From an uncultured Marinifilum sp. (GTDB taxonomy: Bacteria; Bacteroidota; Bacteroidia; Bacteroidales; Marinifilaceae): 64,000 nucleotides of DNA. The translations under genes and the position numbers were made by a program. The number at the start of each line of letters is the position of its first letter. Position 1 is the stretch's first letter. The stretch is taken from the NCBI RefSeq assembly GCF_963677195.1, contig NZ_OY781918.1:310001-374000 (forward strand), given 5' to 3'. Of the stretch, positions 9,581 to 18,498 are shown one piece after another. The notes beneath the pieces were generated by a model. It searched no databases. It was not told the origin of the DNA and saw only the letters and a list, made by a program, of their open reading frames with translations.

Positions 9581-11059
9581 ATGGAATCATTCAAAATATT
9601 CGTTTTAAGTATTATTTTATCCTTGGGAATCATTGATGGATATTCCCAAACTGATTCCAATATCTCAATTATTAACAATTACAACAACTGGCAATGGGAT
9701 AGTGTTTTTGTTGCTAAAAACAAATTTATCAGTCTAGTCATTGTACCCAAAGCAGCAGGTCGCATTCTTGAATACAATCTTGGAAATGATAAATCGCTTT
9801 GGGTAAATCCCAAGCTTACTGGTAAATCCTTTGCTCCTACCGATAAAGTTAAACGCAGCGAATGGAGAAATTTTGGCGGATATCGTCTAGTTCCTCTTCC
9901 TGTTGGAAACTGCTCAGTTGATAAAAATGGCAATAAAACAAAACGATGGCCTCCTCCAGCTATTATTGGTGATAGTCCATATAAAACATGGATATCTGAA
10001 GATTCCAATGGAAACCAAACCATTGAAGTAGAATCGGGTATTCAAGATTTACCTGTACCTAGTTTCGATCGAAAATCACAAGAATTCATCTTTCCTAATA
10101 AAATTGATGAACAACTACAATACAAGCGTAGTTTATTTATTAAAGAAGGAACAAGCTTAGTTCACATCAAGCATACTTTAATAAATAAAGGTGACAAACC
10201 TGTTAAAAGAGGCATTATGACATCAAGCCAACATATTTCCAGAAGTAAACCCGAATTAACCGATGGACAAAACTATGTGGCATACATTCCTTTTAGCGAG
10301 AGATACAAACTACCAAATGGAAAACAATACGAGATCACCACAACTCCTGAACTAAGATGGAGGTATATCAATAAAAATAGATTGCCTCTTGACAAAAATA
10401 ATCCGGAACATGTAAAAAAGTACTTTAATCACGGCACCAATTGGACTGGTGAAGTTGCACCTGGTATATTTGAAGTGCATTACGATTATTACATGATGGG
10501 TGGATTGCATATCATATCATCAGATTCCTGGGTTTGTTATGTGAATAAAACTAACAATACGGCATTTGCCAAAATACTTGAACCCTATAATTCAAAACTA
10601 GACTATGAATTTGGGACTAATATTTCCATTTACAGCAGTGGATTGGAAACTGGTTATCTTGAAACAGAGGTAAGGACTCCGCTTTACGATTTACAACCAG
10701 GTAAAAAATTTAATTACATAGAGATCCATGCTGCAGCAAAAGTTCCTTCTTTGCCAATTATTTCAATAAATAAAACAGGAATAATAACATCAAAACTATC
10801 TGTTTTAAATAATACAATTAATGGTAAATATGGAGTTTTTATTAATGGTTATGCTCTACTAAAACTTTATAGTAAATCCGGTATACTCATTGAAAGCATT
10901 AAAATTAAAAATGTAAATCCACTGGAATCTTTTATACTTAATGAATCAATAAAACAAAATTCAGAGATTGTTCATATTAAACTTTTCGTAGTTGATATGA
11001 ATCAATCAGAGCACCTTCTTGACTCCTATACTTGTAAAAAATCTAATTCAAATAACTAA
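9581..11059 (+). CDS. Secreted DUF4380-like protein of the sulfatase/GH127 locus
   Basis: The product has 492 residues with a signal peptide (residues 1-22, ending GYS). The middle resembles DUF4380/aldose-mutarotase-like beta-sandwich proteins: a PKAAGRILEYNLG motif near residue 56, then WRNFGGYRLVPLP and WPPPAIIGDSPY, then long alternating beta-rich sequence. Such proteins occur in carbohydrate loci, where they probably bind or process a sugar, but no reaction is established. It sits between a sulfatase and an MFS transporter and is likely co-transcribed with the transporter 10 nt downstream. The family assignment is by pattern and is moderate; function is unknown. Confidence 0.65.
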   Translation: MESFKIFVLSIILSLGIIDGYSQTDSNISIINNYNNWQWDSVFVAKNKFISLVIVPKAAGRILEYNLGNDKSLWVNPKLTGKSFAPTDKVKRSEWRNFGGYRLVPLPVGNCSVDKNGNKTKRWPPPAIIGDSPYKTWISEDSNGNQTIEVESGIQDLPVPSFDRKSQEFIFPNKIDEQLQYKRSLFIKEGTSLVHIKHTLINKGDKPVKRGIMTSSQHISRSKPELTDGQNYVAYIPFSERYKLPNGKQYEITTTPELRWRYINKNRLPLDKNNPEHVKKYFNHGTNWTGEVAPGIFEVHYDYYMMGGLHIISSDSWVCYVNKTNNTAFAKILEPYNSKLDYEFGTNISIYSSGLETGYLETEVRTPLYDLQPGKKFNYIEIHAAAKVPSLPIISINKTGIITSKLSVLNNTINGKYGVFINGYALLKLYSKSGILIESIKIKNVNPLESFILNESIKQNSEIVHIKLFVVDMNQSEHLLDSYTCKKSNSNN

Positions 11060-11069
11060 ATACATTAAA

Positions 11070-12332
11070 ATGATCAATCAAACTTCCCCCAAACGATCAG
11101 CCTTAGTTGTTTTTACAGCCGGCGCATTTTTCTTTTATAGTTTTATACAGATGACTTTGTTCAGCACAGAGGCAATGAAAGAATTTTTTATGCAGATACT
11201 CAAGCTAAATTCTACTGCCGAATTTGGTAATTTCGCAGGAACCTATTTATATGGTACTGTTCTTTTACTTCTTCCAATAGGTGTTTTACTTGATAAAATA
11301 TCCGTTAAGAAAATTGTTATTGGAATGATAGCGGTTGTAGTGCTTTGTGTTCTTGGCCTTAGCTTTACAACTAACCTTTATGTTGCCATGATTTTAAGAT
11401 TCATAATGGGAGTAGCACATTGTGTAGCATTTATGGCCCCTTTCAGGTTGGCTCCACGTTGGTATCCATCAAAGCAATTGGCTTTGGTAGCTGGACTTTT
11501 GGTTACATTCGGTGTATTTGGCGGCTGGGTATCAGGTGCTCCTATGTTGGCATGTCTTAAAGCCTTTGGAGGACAAACTACTATGCTATTAAATGCAGGA
11601 TTGGGAATAATTATTTTAGTATTGGCAGTAATTTTCATGCAAGATTTTCCTTCAAAGGAGGATACATCAGCAGAAATTACTAATGATACTGGACTAATAG
11701 AAGGATTAAAATTAGCTGCGAAAAACAAGCAAAACTGGCTTGCAGGACTATTCATCGGTCTACTGAACTTATCTGTTTTATTGCTAGGAGCAGTATGGGG
11801 AACCACTTATCTAAAAATTGTAAACCCCGAATTCTCAGAAGCTACTTTTACAGGAATAGTTGGAATGATTTTTATTGGAACCATGATAGGATCACCAATC
11901 TGCGGTTGGATATCGGATAAAATTAAATCTCGTAAAAAAGCAATGATAGGTGGTGCTATCTTATCTTTGGCAATTATGCTTTTAATTATTTTCCCTCCAT
12001 CAACCAATTCTGGTTTCTTCTATGTTTTGTTCCTATTTTTAGGAATTATAACAGCAGCACAAAGCATTGGATATCCAGTAATTGCAGAGTCAAACGAAGA
12101 CAAAGTTCTTGGAACCGCAAATGGATTATCAGCTGTAATTCTAATGGGAATTGGAGCTATCGGTCAGCCTTTATTTGGACAATTGGTTGCCATGTTTGGT
12201 GGAGATTCTTCAGCAAGCGCAATACAAATGCAAGAAGCATTTCAAACAGCAATTTGGCTAATGCCAATTGCATTTGTCGCATCTATTCTTTGTGCGATAT
12301 TCTTAAGAGAAACATTCCAAGGCTCGAAATAA
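11070..12332 (+). CDS. MFS transporter, probably sugar import
   Basis: The product has 420 residues and about 12 membrane segments. The loop between segments 2 and 3 has the MFS motif G-x-L-L-D-K-(x)-KK (GVLLDKISVKKIV). A second, related G-W-I-S-D-K-I-K-S-R-KK loop near residue 290 marks the second half. I chose the ATG at 11070 because an in-frame upstream start at 11019 would overlap the preceding gene and add 17 residues without membrane character. Position at the end of the sulfatase/GH127 run suggests it takes up the released sugar across the inner membrane; this is inferred from context only. A clear terminator follows. Confidence 0.85.
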   Translation: MINQTSPKRSALVVFTAGAFFFYSFIQMTLFSTEAMKEFFMQILKLNSTAEFGNFAGTYLYGTVLLLLPIGVLLDKISVKKIVIGMIAVVVLCVLGLSFTTNLYVAMILRFIMGVAHCVAFMAPFRLAPRWYPSKQLALVAGLLVTFGVFGGWVSGAPMLACLKAFGGQTTMLLNAGLGIIILVLAVIFMQDFPSKEDTSAEITNDTGLIEGLKLAAKNKQNWLAGLFIGLLNLSVLLLGAVWGTTYLKIVNPEFSEATFTGIVGMIFIGTMIGSPICGWISDKIKSRKKAMIGGAILSLAIMLLIIFPPSTNSGFFYVLFLFLGIITAAQSIGYPVIAESNEDKVLGTANGLSAVILMGIGAIGQPLFGQLVAMFGGDSSASAIQMQEAFQTAIWLMPIAFVASILCAIFLRETFQGSK

Positions 12333-12347
12333 GCTTAAAGAAGATAT

Positions 12348-12384
12348 AAAAAAGCCTGAAGTATCTAATACTTCAGGCTTTTTT
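12348..12384 (+). terminator. Rho-independent terminator after the MFS transporter
   Basis: GCCTGAAGTAT and ATACTTCAGGC form a perfect stem with a 3-nt loop, flanked by an A run on one side and six T on the other. It can work in both directions, so it may also end the tRNA-Arg transcript from the minus strand. Confidence 0.85.
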
Positions 12385-12385
12385 G

Positions 12386-12459
12386 TGATCCCGACAGGAT
12401 TCAAACCTGCGACCTTCAGAACCGGAATCTGACGTTCTATTCAGCTGAACTACGGGACC
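12386..12459 (-). tRNA. tRNA-Arg (anticodon CCG)
   Basis: Read on the minus strand the 74-nt sequence folds as a cloverleaf: acceptor GGTCCCG / CGGGATC, D-arm with AGTTCAGCTGAATAGAAC, anticodon stem TCAGA/TCTGA with loop TTCCGGT, T-arm GCAGG-TTTGAAT-CCTGT, discriminator A. The loop gives anticodon CCG, reading CGG (Arg). CCA is not encoded. Confidence 0.93.
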
Positions 12460-12618
12460 ATTGTGTGCACAAATTTAAAAAATTATTTTGTTCTGCATCA
12501 GTACATTTTCATACAATCCTAATTTGTTTTTCTACAACAGATCTAATGTACTATTAACCAATTTTTAATAATAATTTCAGTTCGGAAAAAAAGCGCTCTT
12601 TTTTTTCTAAACTTTTAC

Positions 12619-12626
12619 TAATTTTG
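12619..12626 (+). promoter_or_regulatory. Candidate -7 promoter box for leuS
   Basis: TAATTTTG matches the Bacteroidota -7 consensus TAnnTTTG and lies 44 nt upstream of the leuS start. No TTG box at the usual upstream distance is seen, so the call is modest. Confidence 0.4.
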
Positions 12627-12670
12627 CGATCTGAATACATAGAATAACCATATTTTATCAAAATATTACA

Positions 12671-15430
12671 ATGGAGTACACATTTAAAGAAATAGAACAA
12701 AAATGGCAAAAGTACTGGAACGACAATAAAACCTATAGGGTTGATGTCGATGCAGACAAACCAAAATTTTATGTGCTAGATATGTTCCCATACCCATCAG
12801 GAGCGGGATTACATGTTGGTCACCCACTCGGATACATTGCTTCCGACATCTATTCTCGTTACAAAACTCTCAAAGGGTTTAATGTACTCCACCCAATGGG
12901 ATACGATGCTTATGGTTTACCTGCAGAACAATACGCGATTCAAACCGGACAACATCCTGCAATTACAACTGAGCAAAACATTACCCGATACAGAGAACAA
13001 TTAGACAAAATAGGATTCTCATTCGATTGGAACAGAGAAGTTCGTACTTGCGATCCTGAATATTACAAGTGGACTCAATGGGCATTTATTCAAATGTTCA
13101 ACCACTATTTCGATAATAAAACAGAAAAAGCTCAGCCAATTTCCGATTTGGTTAAAGAATTCGAAGCCAACGGAAATACGAAAGTAAATGCAGCCTGCTC
13201 GGAAACTGAACCATTTTCAGCTGATGAGTGGAAAGCTTTATCCAATACAGAACAACAGGAAATTCTTTTGAACTATCGTTTGGCTTATTTAGCCGATACA
13301 TTGGTAAACTGGTGTCCTGAATTGGGTACTGTTTTGGCTAACGATGAAGTAAAAGATGGTCTTTCTGAACGCGGAGGATATCCCGTTGAGCAAAAGAAAA
13401 TGCGTCAGTGGTCGCTTCGTGTATCTGCCTATGCAAAACGTCTTTTAGAAGGAATGGAAACTTTAGAGTGGACAGATTCTTTAAAAGAGATTCAAAAAAA
13501 CTGGATTGGTCGTTCAGTTGGTGCAGAAGTAAACTTCTCCGTAAAAGGTTCAGATACTAAAATGGAGGTATTTACCACTCGCCCTGATACTATTTTTGGA
13601 GTTACATTTATGGTACTTGCCCCTGAAAGCGATTTGGTTAAAGAATTAACAACTCCCGAATGTCAGGCAGATATTGATGCTTATATCGAAGCAACTAAAA
13701 AAAGAACTGAAAGAGAACGATTAGCTGATGTTAAAACCATTAGTGGCGCATTTACGGGCGCTTATGCAATAAACCCTTTTACAGGAGAAGAAATTCCTGT
13801 TTGGGTTAGTGATTACGTACTTGCGGGATATGGAACTGGTGCTATTATGGCCGTTCCTGCTCACGACAGTCGCGATTATGCATTCGCTAAACATTTCAAA
13901 CTTCCAATTATTCAGGTTGTTTCTGGTGGTGATATTTCCGAAGAATCTTACGATGCCAAGGAAGGAAAGTCGATGAACTCAGATTTTCTTAATGGTTTAG
14001 ATGTAAAAGATGCCATTGTAAAAGCAAACGAAGAGGTTGAAGCAAGAGGATTAGGAAAGAAAAAAATTAACTATAGATTAAGAGATGCAATCTTTTCTCG
14101 TCAGAGATATTGGGGAGAACCATTCCCAGTTTATTTCAAAGAGAACATGCCATACATGATGGAAATGGATCAGTTGCCTTTGGAATTACCTGAAATCGAT
14201 AAATACTTGCCAACAGAAAGTGGTGAACCACCTTTGGGACGTGCGAAAAATTGGACTACTGCCGAAGGAAATCCAATCGAATTAAATACAATGCCAGGTT
14301 TTGCAGGATCATCAGCATATTACTTGCGTTATATGGATCCACATAACAACAATGCATTGGTTTCTAAAGAGGCTAACGAATACTGGCAAGATGTTGACTT
14401 GTATATCGGAGGAACCGAACATGCAACGGGTCACCTGATCTATTCTCGCTTCTGGAACAAATTCTTGTTCGACATCAACGAAGTTTGTAAAGATGAACCT
14501 TTCAAGAAGTTGATTAACCAAGGAATGATTCAAGGTCGTTCAAACTTTGTATACAGAGTTAAAAACACCAACAAATTCGTTTCATACGGATTAAGAAAAG
14601 AATACGATACCACAGCTATTCACGTTGATGTAAACATCGTAAAAAATGATGTTTTAGATACTGAAGCTTTCAAAGCCTGGAGACCTGAATTTAAAGATGC
14701 TGAATTTATTCTTGAGGATGAAAAATACGTATGTGGATGGGCAGTTGAAAAAATGTCTAAGTCGATGTTTAACGTAGTTAATCCTGATGTAATTGTAGAA
14801 GAATATGGTGCTGATACACTTCGCTTATACGAAATGTTCCTTGGACCACTAGAAGCTCACAAACCTTGGGATACTAATGGTATAGATGGTGTTCATAAAT
14901 TCTTAAAAAAACTTTGGAGATTGTTCCATAAGGGCGAAACTTTCGAAGTTTCTGAAAGTAAGGCAAGCAAAGAAGAATTAAAAATCCTTCACAAAACAAT
15001 CAAAAAAATTCAGGATGATATTGAAAGATTCTCTTTCAACACATCAATTTCTGCTTTTATGATTTGTGTGAACGAATTAAGCTCATTAAAGTGTAATAAC
15101 AAAGCAGTATTAGAAGACTTGTTGAAACTTCTTGCTCCTTTTGCTCCACATATTTCTGAAGAACTATGGAATAAATGCGGAAATAGTGAGAGTATAACTA
15201 AAGCTAGTTTCCCTGTTTTTAATGAAAGTTTCGTACAGGAAAATAATCATAAATATCCAGTTTCGTTTAATGGTAAAATGAGATTTATGTTAGAATTACC
15301 ATTAAGTATGAGTAAAGATGAAATTGAAAAGGCTGTACTTTCCCACGAAATTTCAAAAAAATGGATTGATGGGAAAACTCCTAAAAAGATTATTATTGTT
15401 CCTAAAAAAATCATCAACATCGTAGTTTAA
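12671..15430 (+). CDS. leuS: Leucyl-tRNA synthetase
   Basis: This class I aminoacyl-tRNA synthetase charges tRNA-Leu in the cytoplasm. The product has 919 residues, somewhat longer than the ~860-880 usual in bacteria and common for Bacteroidota. The HIGH-type motif is H48-V-G-H51 within [16 protein letters not shown] and the KMSKS motif is residues 694-698. The CP1 editing domain lies between about residues 290 and 490 (TTRPDTIFG and the conserved PAHDSRDY Asp). The C-terminal anticodon-binding domain ends in a lysine-rich tail. Monocistronic, with a strong terminator directly after. Confidence 0.97.
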   Translation: MEYTFKEIEQKWQKYWNDNKTYRVDVDADKPKFYVLDMFPYPSGAGLHVGHPLGYIASDIYSRYKTLKGFNVLHPMGYDAYGLPAEQYAIQTGQHPAITTEQNITRYREQLDKIGFSFDWNREVRTCDPEYYKWTQWAFIQMFNHYFDNKTEKAQPISDLVKEFEANGNTKVNAACSETEPFSADEWKALSNTEQQEILLNYRLAYLADTLVNWCPELGTVLANDEVKDGLSERGGYPVEQKKMRQWSLRVSAYAKRLLEGMETLEWTDSLKEIQKNWIGRSVGAEVNFSVKGSDTKMEVFTTRPDTIFGVTFMVLAPESDLVKELTTPECQADIDAYIEATKKRTERERLADVKTISGAFTGAYAINPFTGEEIPVWVSDYVLAGYGTGAIMAVPAHDSRDYAFAKHFKLPIIQVVSGGDISEESYDAKEGKSMNSDFLNGLDVKDAIVKANEEVEARGLGKKKINYRLRDAIFSRQRYWGEPFPVYFKENMPYMMEMDQLPLELPEIDKYLPTESGEPPLGRAKNWTTAEGNPIELNTMPGFAGSSAYYLRYMDPHNNNALVSKEANEYWQDVDLYIGGTEHATGHLIYSRFWNKFLFDINEVCKDEPFKKLINQGMIQGRSNFVYRVKNTNKFVSYGLRKEYDTTAIHVDVNIVKNDVLDTEAFKAWRPEFKDAEFILEDEKYVCGWAVEKMSKSMFNVVNPDVIVEEYGADTLRLYEMFLGPLEAHKPWDTNGIDGVHKFLKKLWRLFHKGETFEVSESKASKEELKILHKTIKKIQDDIERFSFNTSISAFMICVNELSSLKCNNKAVLEDLLKLLAPFAPHISEELWNKCGNSESITKASFPVFNESFVQENNHKYPVSFNGKMRFMLELPLSMSKDEIEKAVLSHEISKKWIDGKTPKKIIIVPKKIINIVV

Positions 15431-15451
15431 TAAATAAGTTAAATAAAACAC

Positions 15452-15504
15452 AAGAGCTTTAACTTCATTGACTACAAACAATGATCGTTAAAGCTCTTTT
15501 TTTT
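15452..15504 (+). terminator. Rho-independent terminator after leuS
   Basis: AAGAGCTTTAAC (15452-15463) pairs with GTTAAAGCTCTT (15487-15498), with an inner CATTG/CAATG pair, followed by eight T. The next gene starts only 14 nt after it. Confidence 0.9.
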
Positions 15505-15517
15505 ACATTATCAGCAA

Positions 15518-16378
15518 GTGAAAATAAATTATTCCGAAATCAGATCCTTTCTGATTATTGCAATTGGATTAGCCATTTATAGTTTTGGCTGGACAGCTTT
15601 CTTAATTCCTTCAGGAATTATAGGTGGTGGAGTTAGTGGTATTGGTACATTAGTCTATTATGCAACAGAGAAATCAATTCCTGTAGGTTACTCTTTCTTT
15701 ATAATTAATGCTTTTTTAATATTAATTGCCTTAAAAATATTAGGCAGTAAATTTGGTCTTAAAACAATATTTGCAATTATTGTGGGGTCCGTCCTACTCT
15801 CTACTTTCCAAAAATTTATTACAGCACCTTTGGTCGACGATAAATTTATGGCAGCAATAATTGGTGGTGCCCTAGGCGGTATAGGCGTTGGCTTAACCAT
15901 TTCGCAAGGTGGTAGCTCTGGCGGAACCGACATTATTGCAATGATTATTAACAAATACAGAAACATTAGCCCAGGACGAATTATCTTATATATCGATATA
16001 TTTATTATCGCTTCTTCCTATATTGTATTTAAAGATGTTCCCACTATTGTTTACGGATATGTAGTAATGTCAATTGCCTCCTACTCTATTGATATGATGA
16101 TTTCCGGGTCGAAACAATCGGCTCAGGTATTTATCATATCTAAAAAATACGAAGAGGTAGCCTCAAGACTTAGCGAAGAAACAGGAAGAGGCATTTCTAT
16201 GCTTCACAGTACCGGCTGGTACACACGAAAAGAAACAAAAATGCTAATGATTGTAGTACGAAAACACGAAACCCAACACATATTTAAAGTAATAAAAGAA
16301 ATCGATCCCGAAGCTTTTATCTCCATGGCATCGGTAATGGGCGTTTATGGGCTCGGTTTTGACGAAATAAGAGCATAA
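15518..16378 (+). CDS. YitT family membrane protein, copy 1
   Basis: The product has 286 residues and starts with GTG. Five to six hydrophobic segments occupy residues 10-190, with the family motif GGSSGGTDIIAMIINKY near residue 128. The last ~85 residues form the soluble DUF2179 domain, ending in the typical ISMASVMGVYGLGFD pattern. YitT/DUF161 proteins are common in bacteria; transport of an unknown solute is suspected but not shown. A paralogue follows after 12 nt, so the two are probably one operon and might act as a heteromer. Confidence 0.88.
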   Translation: MKINYSEIRSFLIIAIGLAIYSFGWTAFLIPSGIIGGGVSGIGTLVYYATEKSIPVGYSFFIINAFLILIALKILGSKFGLKTIFAIIVGSVLLSTFQKFITAPLVDDKFMAAIIGGALGGIGVGLTISQGGSSGGTDIIAMIINKYRNISPGRIILYIDIFIIASSYIVFKDVPTIVYGYVVMSIASYSIDMMISGSKQSAQVFIISKKYEEVASRLSEETGRGISMLHSTGWYTRKETKMLMIVVRKHETQHIFKVIKEIDPEAFISMASVMGVYGLGFDEIRA

Positions 16379-16390
16379 AAAACTACACCA

Positions 16391-17263
16391 ATGAAAAAAT
16401 TATTTCAAACAACAAACTTAAAAGAATCAATAAATTCCTATCTGATAATTACGCTAGGTTTATTGATTGGATCGCTTGCATGGACAGGTTTTATTATTCC
16501 GGCCGGTATTGTTGGCTCGGGAGTAAGTGGAATTGCCACAATGATATTTTTCGTAACAGGACTTAAGGTTGGTTACAGCGTATTTCTAATTAATACTGTA
16601 CTTCTATTAACATCTTTAAGAATATTAGGCTTTGCCTTTGGTATTAAAACCCTTTATGGAATATTTGTAATCTCATTTTTTCTTTGGCTGTTTCAATCAT
16701 TAATTACAGAACCTCTAATTACAGACCGGTTTATGAGTGCCATTATCGGAGGAATTATGGCAGGCGCAGGTGCAGGCATTATCCTTTCAAGAGGAGGAAG
16801 TACAGGTGGTACCGACATACTTGCCATGATGATTAACAAATATAAAAACTACAGCGTAGGACAATTATTACTTACTATAGACGTTGTTATTATCTCTTCC
16901 TCTTACTTTTTAGAACATTCAATAGAGCAAGTAGTTTATGGTTTTGTAACCATGGGTGTAAGTGCATATTGTGTTGATCTTATTATAGAAGGAAGTAAAC
17001 AGTCGGTGCAATTAATTATTTTTACCCGTAAACCCGAAGAACTAAGAAAAGAAGTAATTCATAACCTAAATCAGGGACTTACAATTATAAATGGAACTGG
17101 CGGATACAGCCAAGATGATGTTAAAGTATTAATGCTTTTAGCCAAAAAGAAAGAATCTCAATCGATACTACGAATGGTTAAAATGGTTGATCCTGATGCT
17201 TTTATTTCTTTAGGAAGTGTTATGGGGGTTTACGGACAAGGCTTTGACAACATAAAATCCTAA
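16391..17263 (+). CDS. YitT family membrane protein, copy 2
   Basis: The product has 290 residues and the same layout as its upstream neighbour: hydrophobic segments in residues 15-200, GGSTGGTDILAMMINKY in the middle and a DUF2179 domain at the end (ISLGSVMGVYGQGFD). The two are clearly paralogous but well diverged, so the duplication is old. An IS982-like element lies 120 nt downstream. Solute and role are unknown. Confidence 0.88.
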   Translation: MKKLFQTTNLKESINSYLIITLGLLIGSLAWTGFIIPAGIVGSGVSGIATMIFFVTGLKVGYSVFLINTVLLLTSLRILGFAFGIKTLYGIFVISFFLWLFQSLITEPLITDRFMSAIIGGIMAGAGAGIILSRGGSTGGTDILAMMINKYKNYSVGQLLLTIDVVIISSSYFLEHSIEQVVYGFVTMGVSAYCVDLIIEGSKQSVQLIIFTRKPEELRKEVIHNLNQGLTIINGTGGYSQDDVKVLMLLAKKKESQSILRMVKMVDPDAFISLGSVMGVYGQGFDNIKS

Positions 17264-17383
17264 AATATTAAAAATACTTAAATTTTAAATAATCGCTATA
17301 CCTGTGTTGTAACACGATAAAAACAGTTATACCTTTAAGACGTAAAATTATATTAATATAATAATGATAGATAATATTTAATA

Positions 17384-17399
17384 ATGCGAATCCAGAGTT
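17384..17399 (+). repeat. Left terminal inverted repeat of the IS982-like element
   Basis: ATGCGAATCCAGAGTT is the exact reverse complement of 18411-18426. The next outward bases no longer match. Confidence 0.9.
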
Positions 17400-17423
17400 A
17401 AAAAACAATAAAAAAAGTTTGTT

Positions 17424-17474
17424 AAATCCTTGATTATCAGTGGAGTATATTTGTTTAAATCCTTGAAAATCAGT
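17424..17474 (+). repeat. Two 18-nt direct repeats inside the IS left end, with a -7 box between
   Basis: AAATCCTTGATTATCAGT (17424-17441) recurs as AAATCCTTGAAAATCAGT (17457-17474), period 33 nt. TATATTTG at 17446-17453 matches the -7 consensus and would drive the transposase. The repeats may be transposase binding sites. Confidence 0.55.
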
Positions 17475-17507
17475 ATCTTGAGGTCAGTTTCGAAGTGACA
17501 ATTAGAT

Positions 17508-18407
17508 ATGATTTCCAAGGATAAAGACGACAAGTTAATAAGAATTTACTTTTTGGTTTGCGAAAAGTTTGAAGAACTTCAATTTTATTGTGAAAGATTC
17601 AGTAATAACAGTAAACCTGAATTTACCGATCAAGAAATTATGACCATTTATTTATACTGTATGCACTATGAAGAGCATATAAAAGTAAAACAAATTCACC
17701 GTTTTGCTTCTGACTGGTTGAGATCATGGTTTCCAAAGTTAGTAGGCTATAAAGCCTTTAATAACAGACTTAATAAACTAAGTGGAGCTTTTGCCCGGTT
17801 AGTTGAAATACTTTTGTCAGACTATCAGCCGGAAGATTGTTGTCTGGATCAAAGTTTATTGGACTCAATGCCAATTATTACCTGTTCAGGCAAACGTTCT
17901 GGAAAAGTTGCAACAGAAATAACAGATAAAGGATTCTGCTCGACAAAAGGTATTTATTATTATGGTATGAAACTGCATTTATTGGGTTTCAGACGTATTG
18001 GTAAATTGCCACATCCTGAGCAAATACTATTTACTCCTGCTTCTGTTAATGATGTTAATGTTTTTAAAGAAGCATGGTCAGGTATTGAGAACAGAACATT
18101 TTTTGGCGATAAAATATACTTTATTAATGAGCTTAACCAGAATATGTTGAAACATCAAAACTCTCAGACTCTTGCTCCAATCAAAGGGGTAAAAGGAATG
18201 CCAGATATAATAAAACAGAGAATTAAAGCTGCTGATGATTTATTCTCAACGGCAGTATCCAGAATTAGGCAACCTGTTGAGGCAATATTCAATTGGTTAA
18301 TTGAAAAAACAGATATTCAAAAAGCTAGTAAAGTCAGATCTACAAAAGGATTAATGATACATACTTTTGGCAGGTTAGCTGCTGCTTTCATTGCATTAGC
18401 ACTTTAG
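17508..18407 (+). CDS. IS982-like DDE transposase
   Basis: The product has 299 residues. Acidic residues in the expected DDE spacing are visible: D-S-M-P near residue 122 (after CLDQSLLDSMP), G-D-K near residue 204 (FFGDKIY), and a Glu within the final helix (VEAIFNWLIEKTDIQ). The YYYGMKLHLLG motif before the second Asp is typical of IS982/IS5-type enzymes. It appears intact and starts inside the element 108 nt from the left end. The family call rests on motif pattern and element length; IS5-type remains possible. Confidence 0.8.
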   Translation: MISKDKDDKLIRIYFLVCEKFEELQFYCERFSNNSKPEFTDQEIMTIYLYCMHYEEHIKVKQIHRFASDWLRSWFPKLVGYKAFNNRLNKLSGAFARLVEILLSDYQPEDCCLDQSLLDSMPIITCSGKRSGKVATEITDKGFCSTKGIYYYGMKLHLLGFRRIGKLPHPEQILFTPASVNDVNVFKEAWSGIENRTFFGDKIYFINELNQNMLKHQNSQTLAPIKGVKGMPDIIKQRIKAADDLFSTAVSRIRQPVEAIFNWLIEKTDIQKASKVRSTKGLMIHTFGRLAAAFIALAL

Positions 18408-18410
18408 ATC

Positions 18411-18426
18411 AACTCTGGATTCGCAT
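18411..18426 (+). repeat. Right terminal inverted repeat of the IS982-like element
   Basis: AACTCTGGATTCGCAT is the exact reverse complement of the left end and starts 4 nt after the transposase stop codon. Confidence 0.9.
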
Positions 18427-18498
18427 GAATATTAATTGCTTATAAAATTGGTATAATATCAACACATTTATAATTTAAATTGGGACTAAAATCAAAAA

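Larger units (their letters stand above)
17384..18426 (+). mobile_element. Complete IS982-like insertion sequence (1043 bp)
   Basis: The element is bounded by a perfect 16-bp inverted repeat and holds one intact transposase gene that fills most of it. The length of about 1 kb fits IS982. The flanks are AT-rich and give no unambiguous target duplication. It lies between yitT copy 2 and the M23 peptidase gene and does not break a recognisable gene. Confidence 0.85.

Noticed and set aside
11019..11069. Upstream start of the MFS gene
   Set aside because: It overlaps the preceding gene; the ATG at 11070 gives a normal N-terminus.
17424..17474. Two repeats with a 33-nt period that could recall a CRISPR array
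   Set aside because: Only two units, imperfect, within an IS end, and no cas genes in the window. No CRISPR array was found anywhere.
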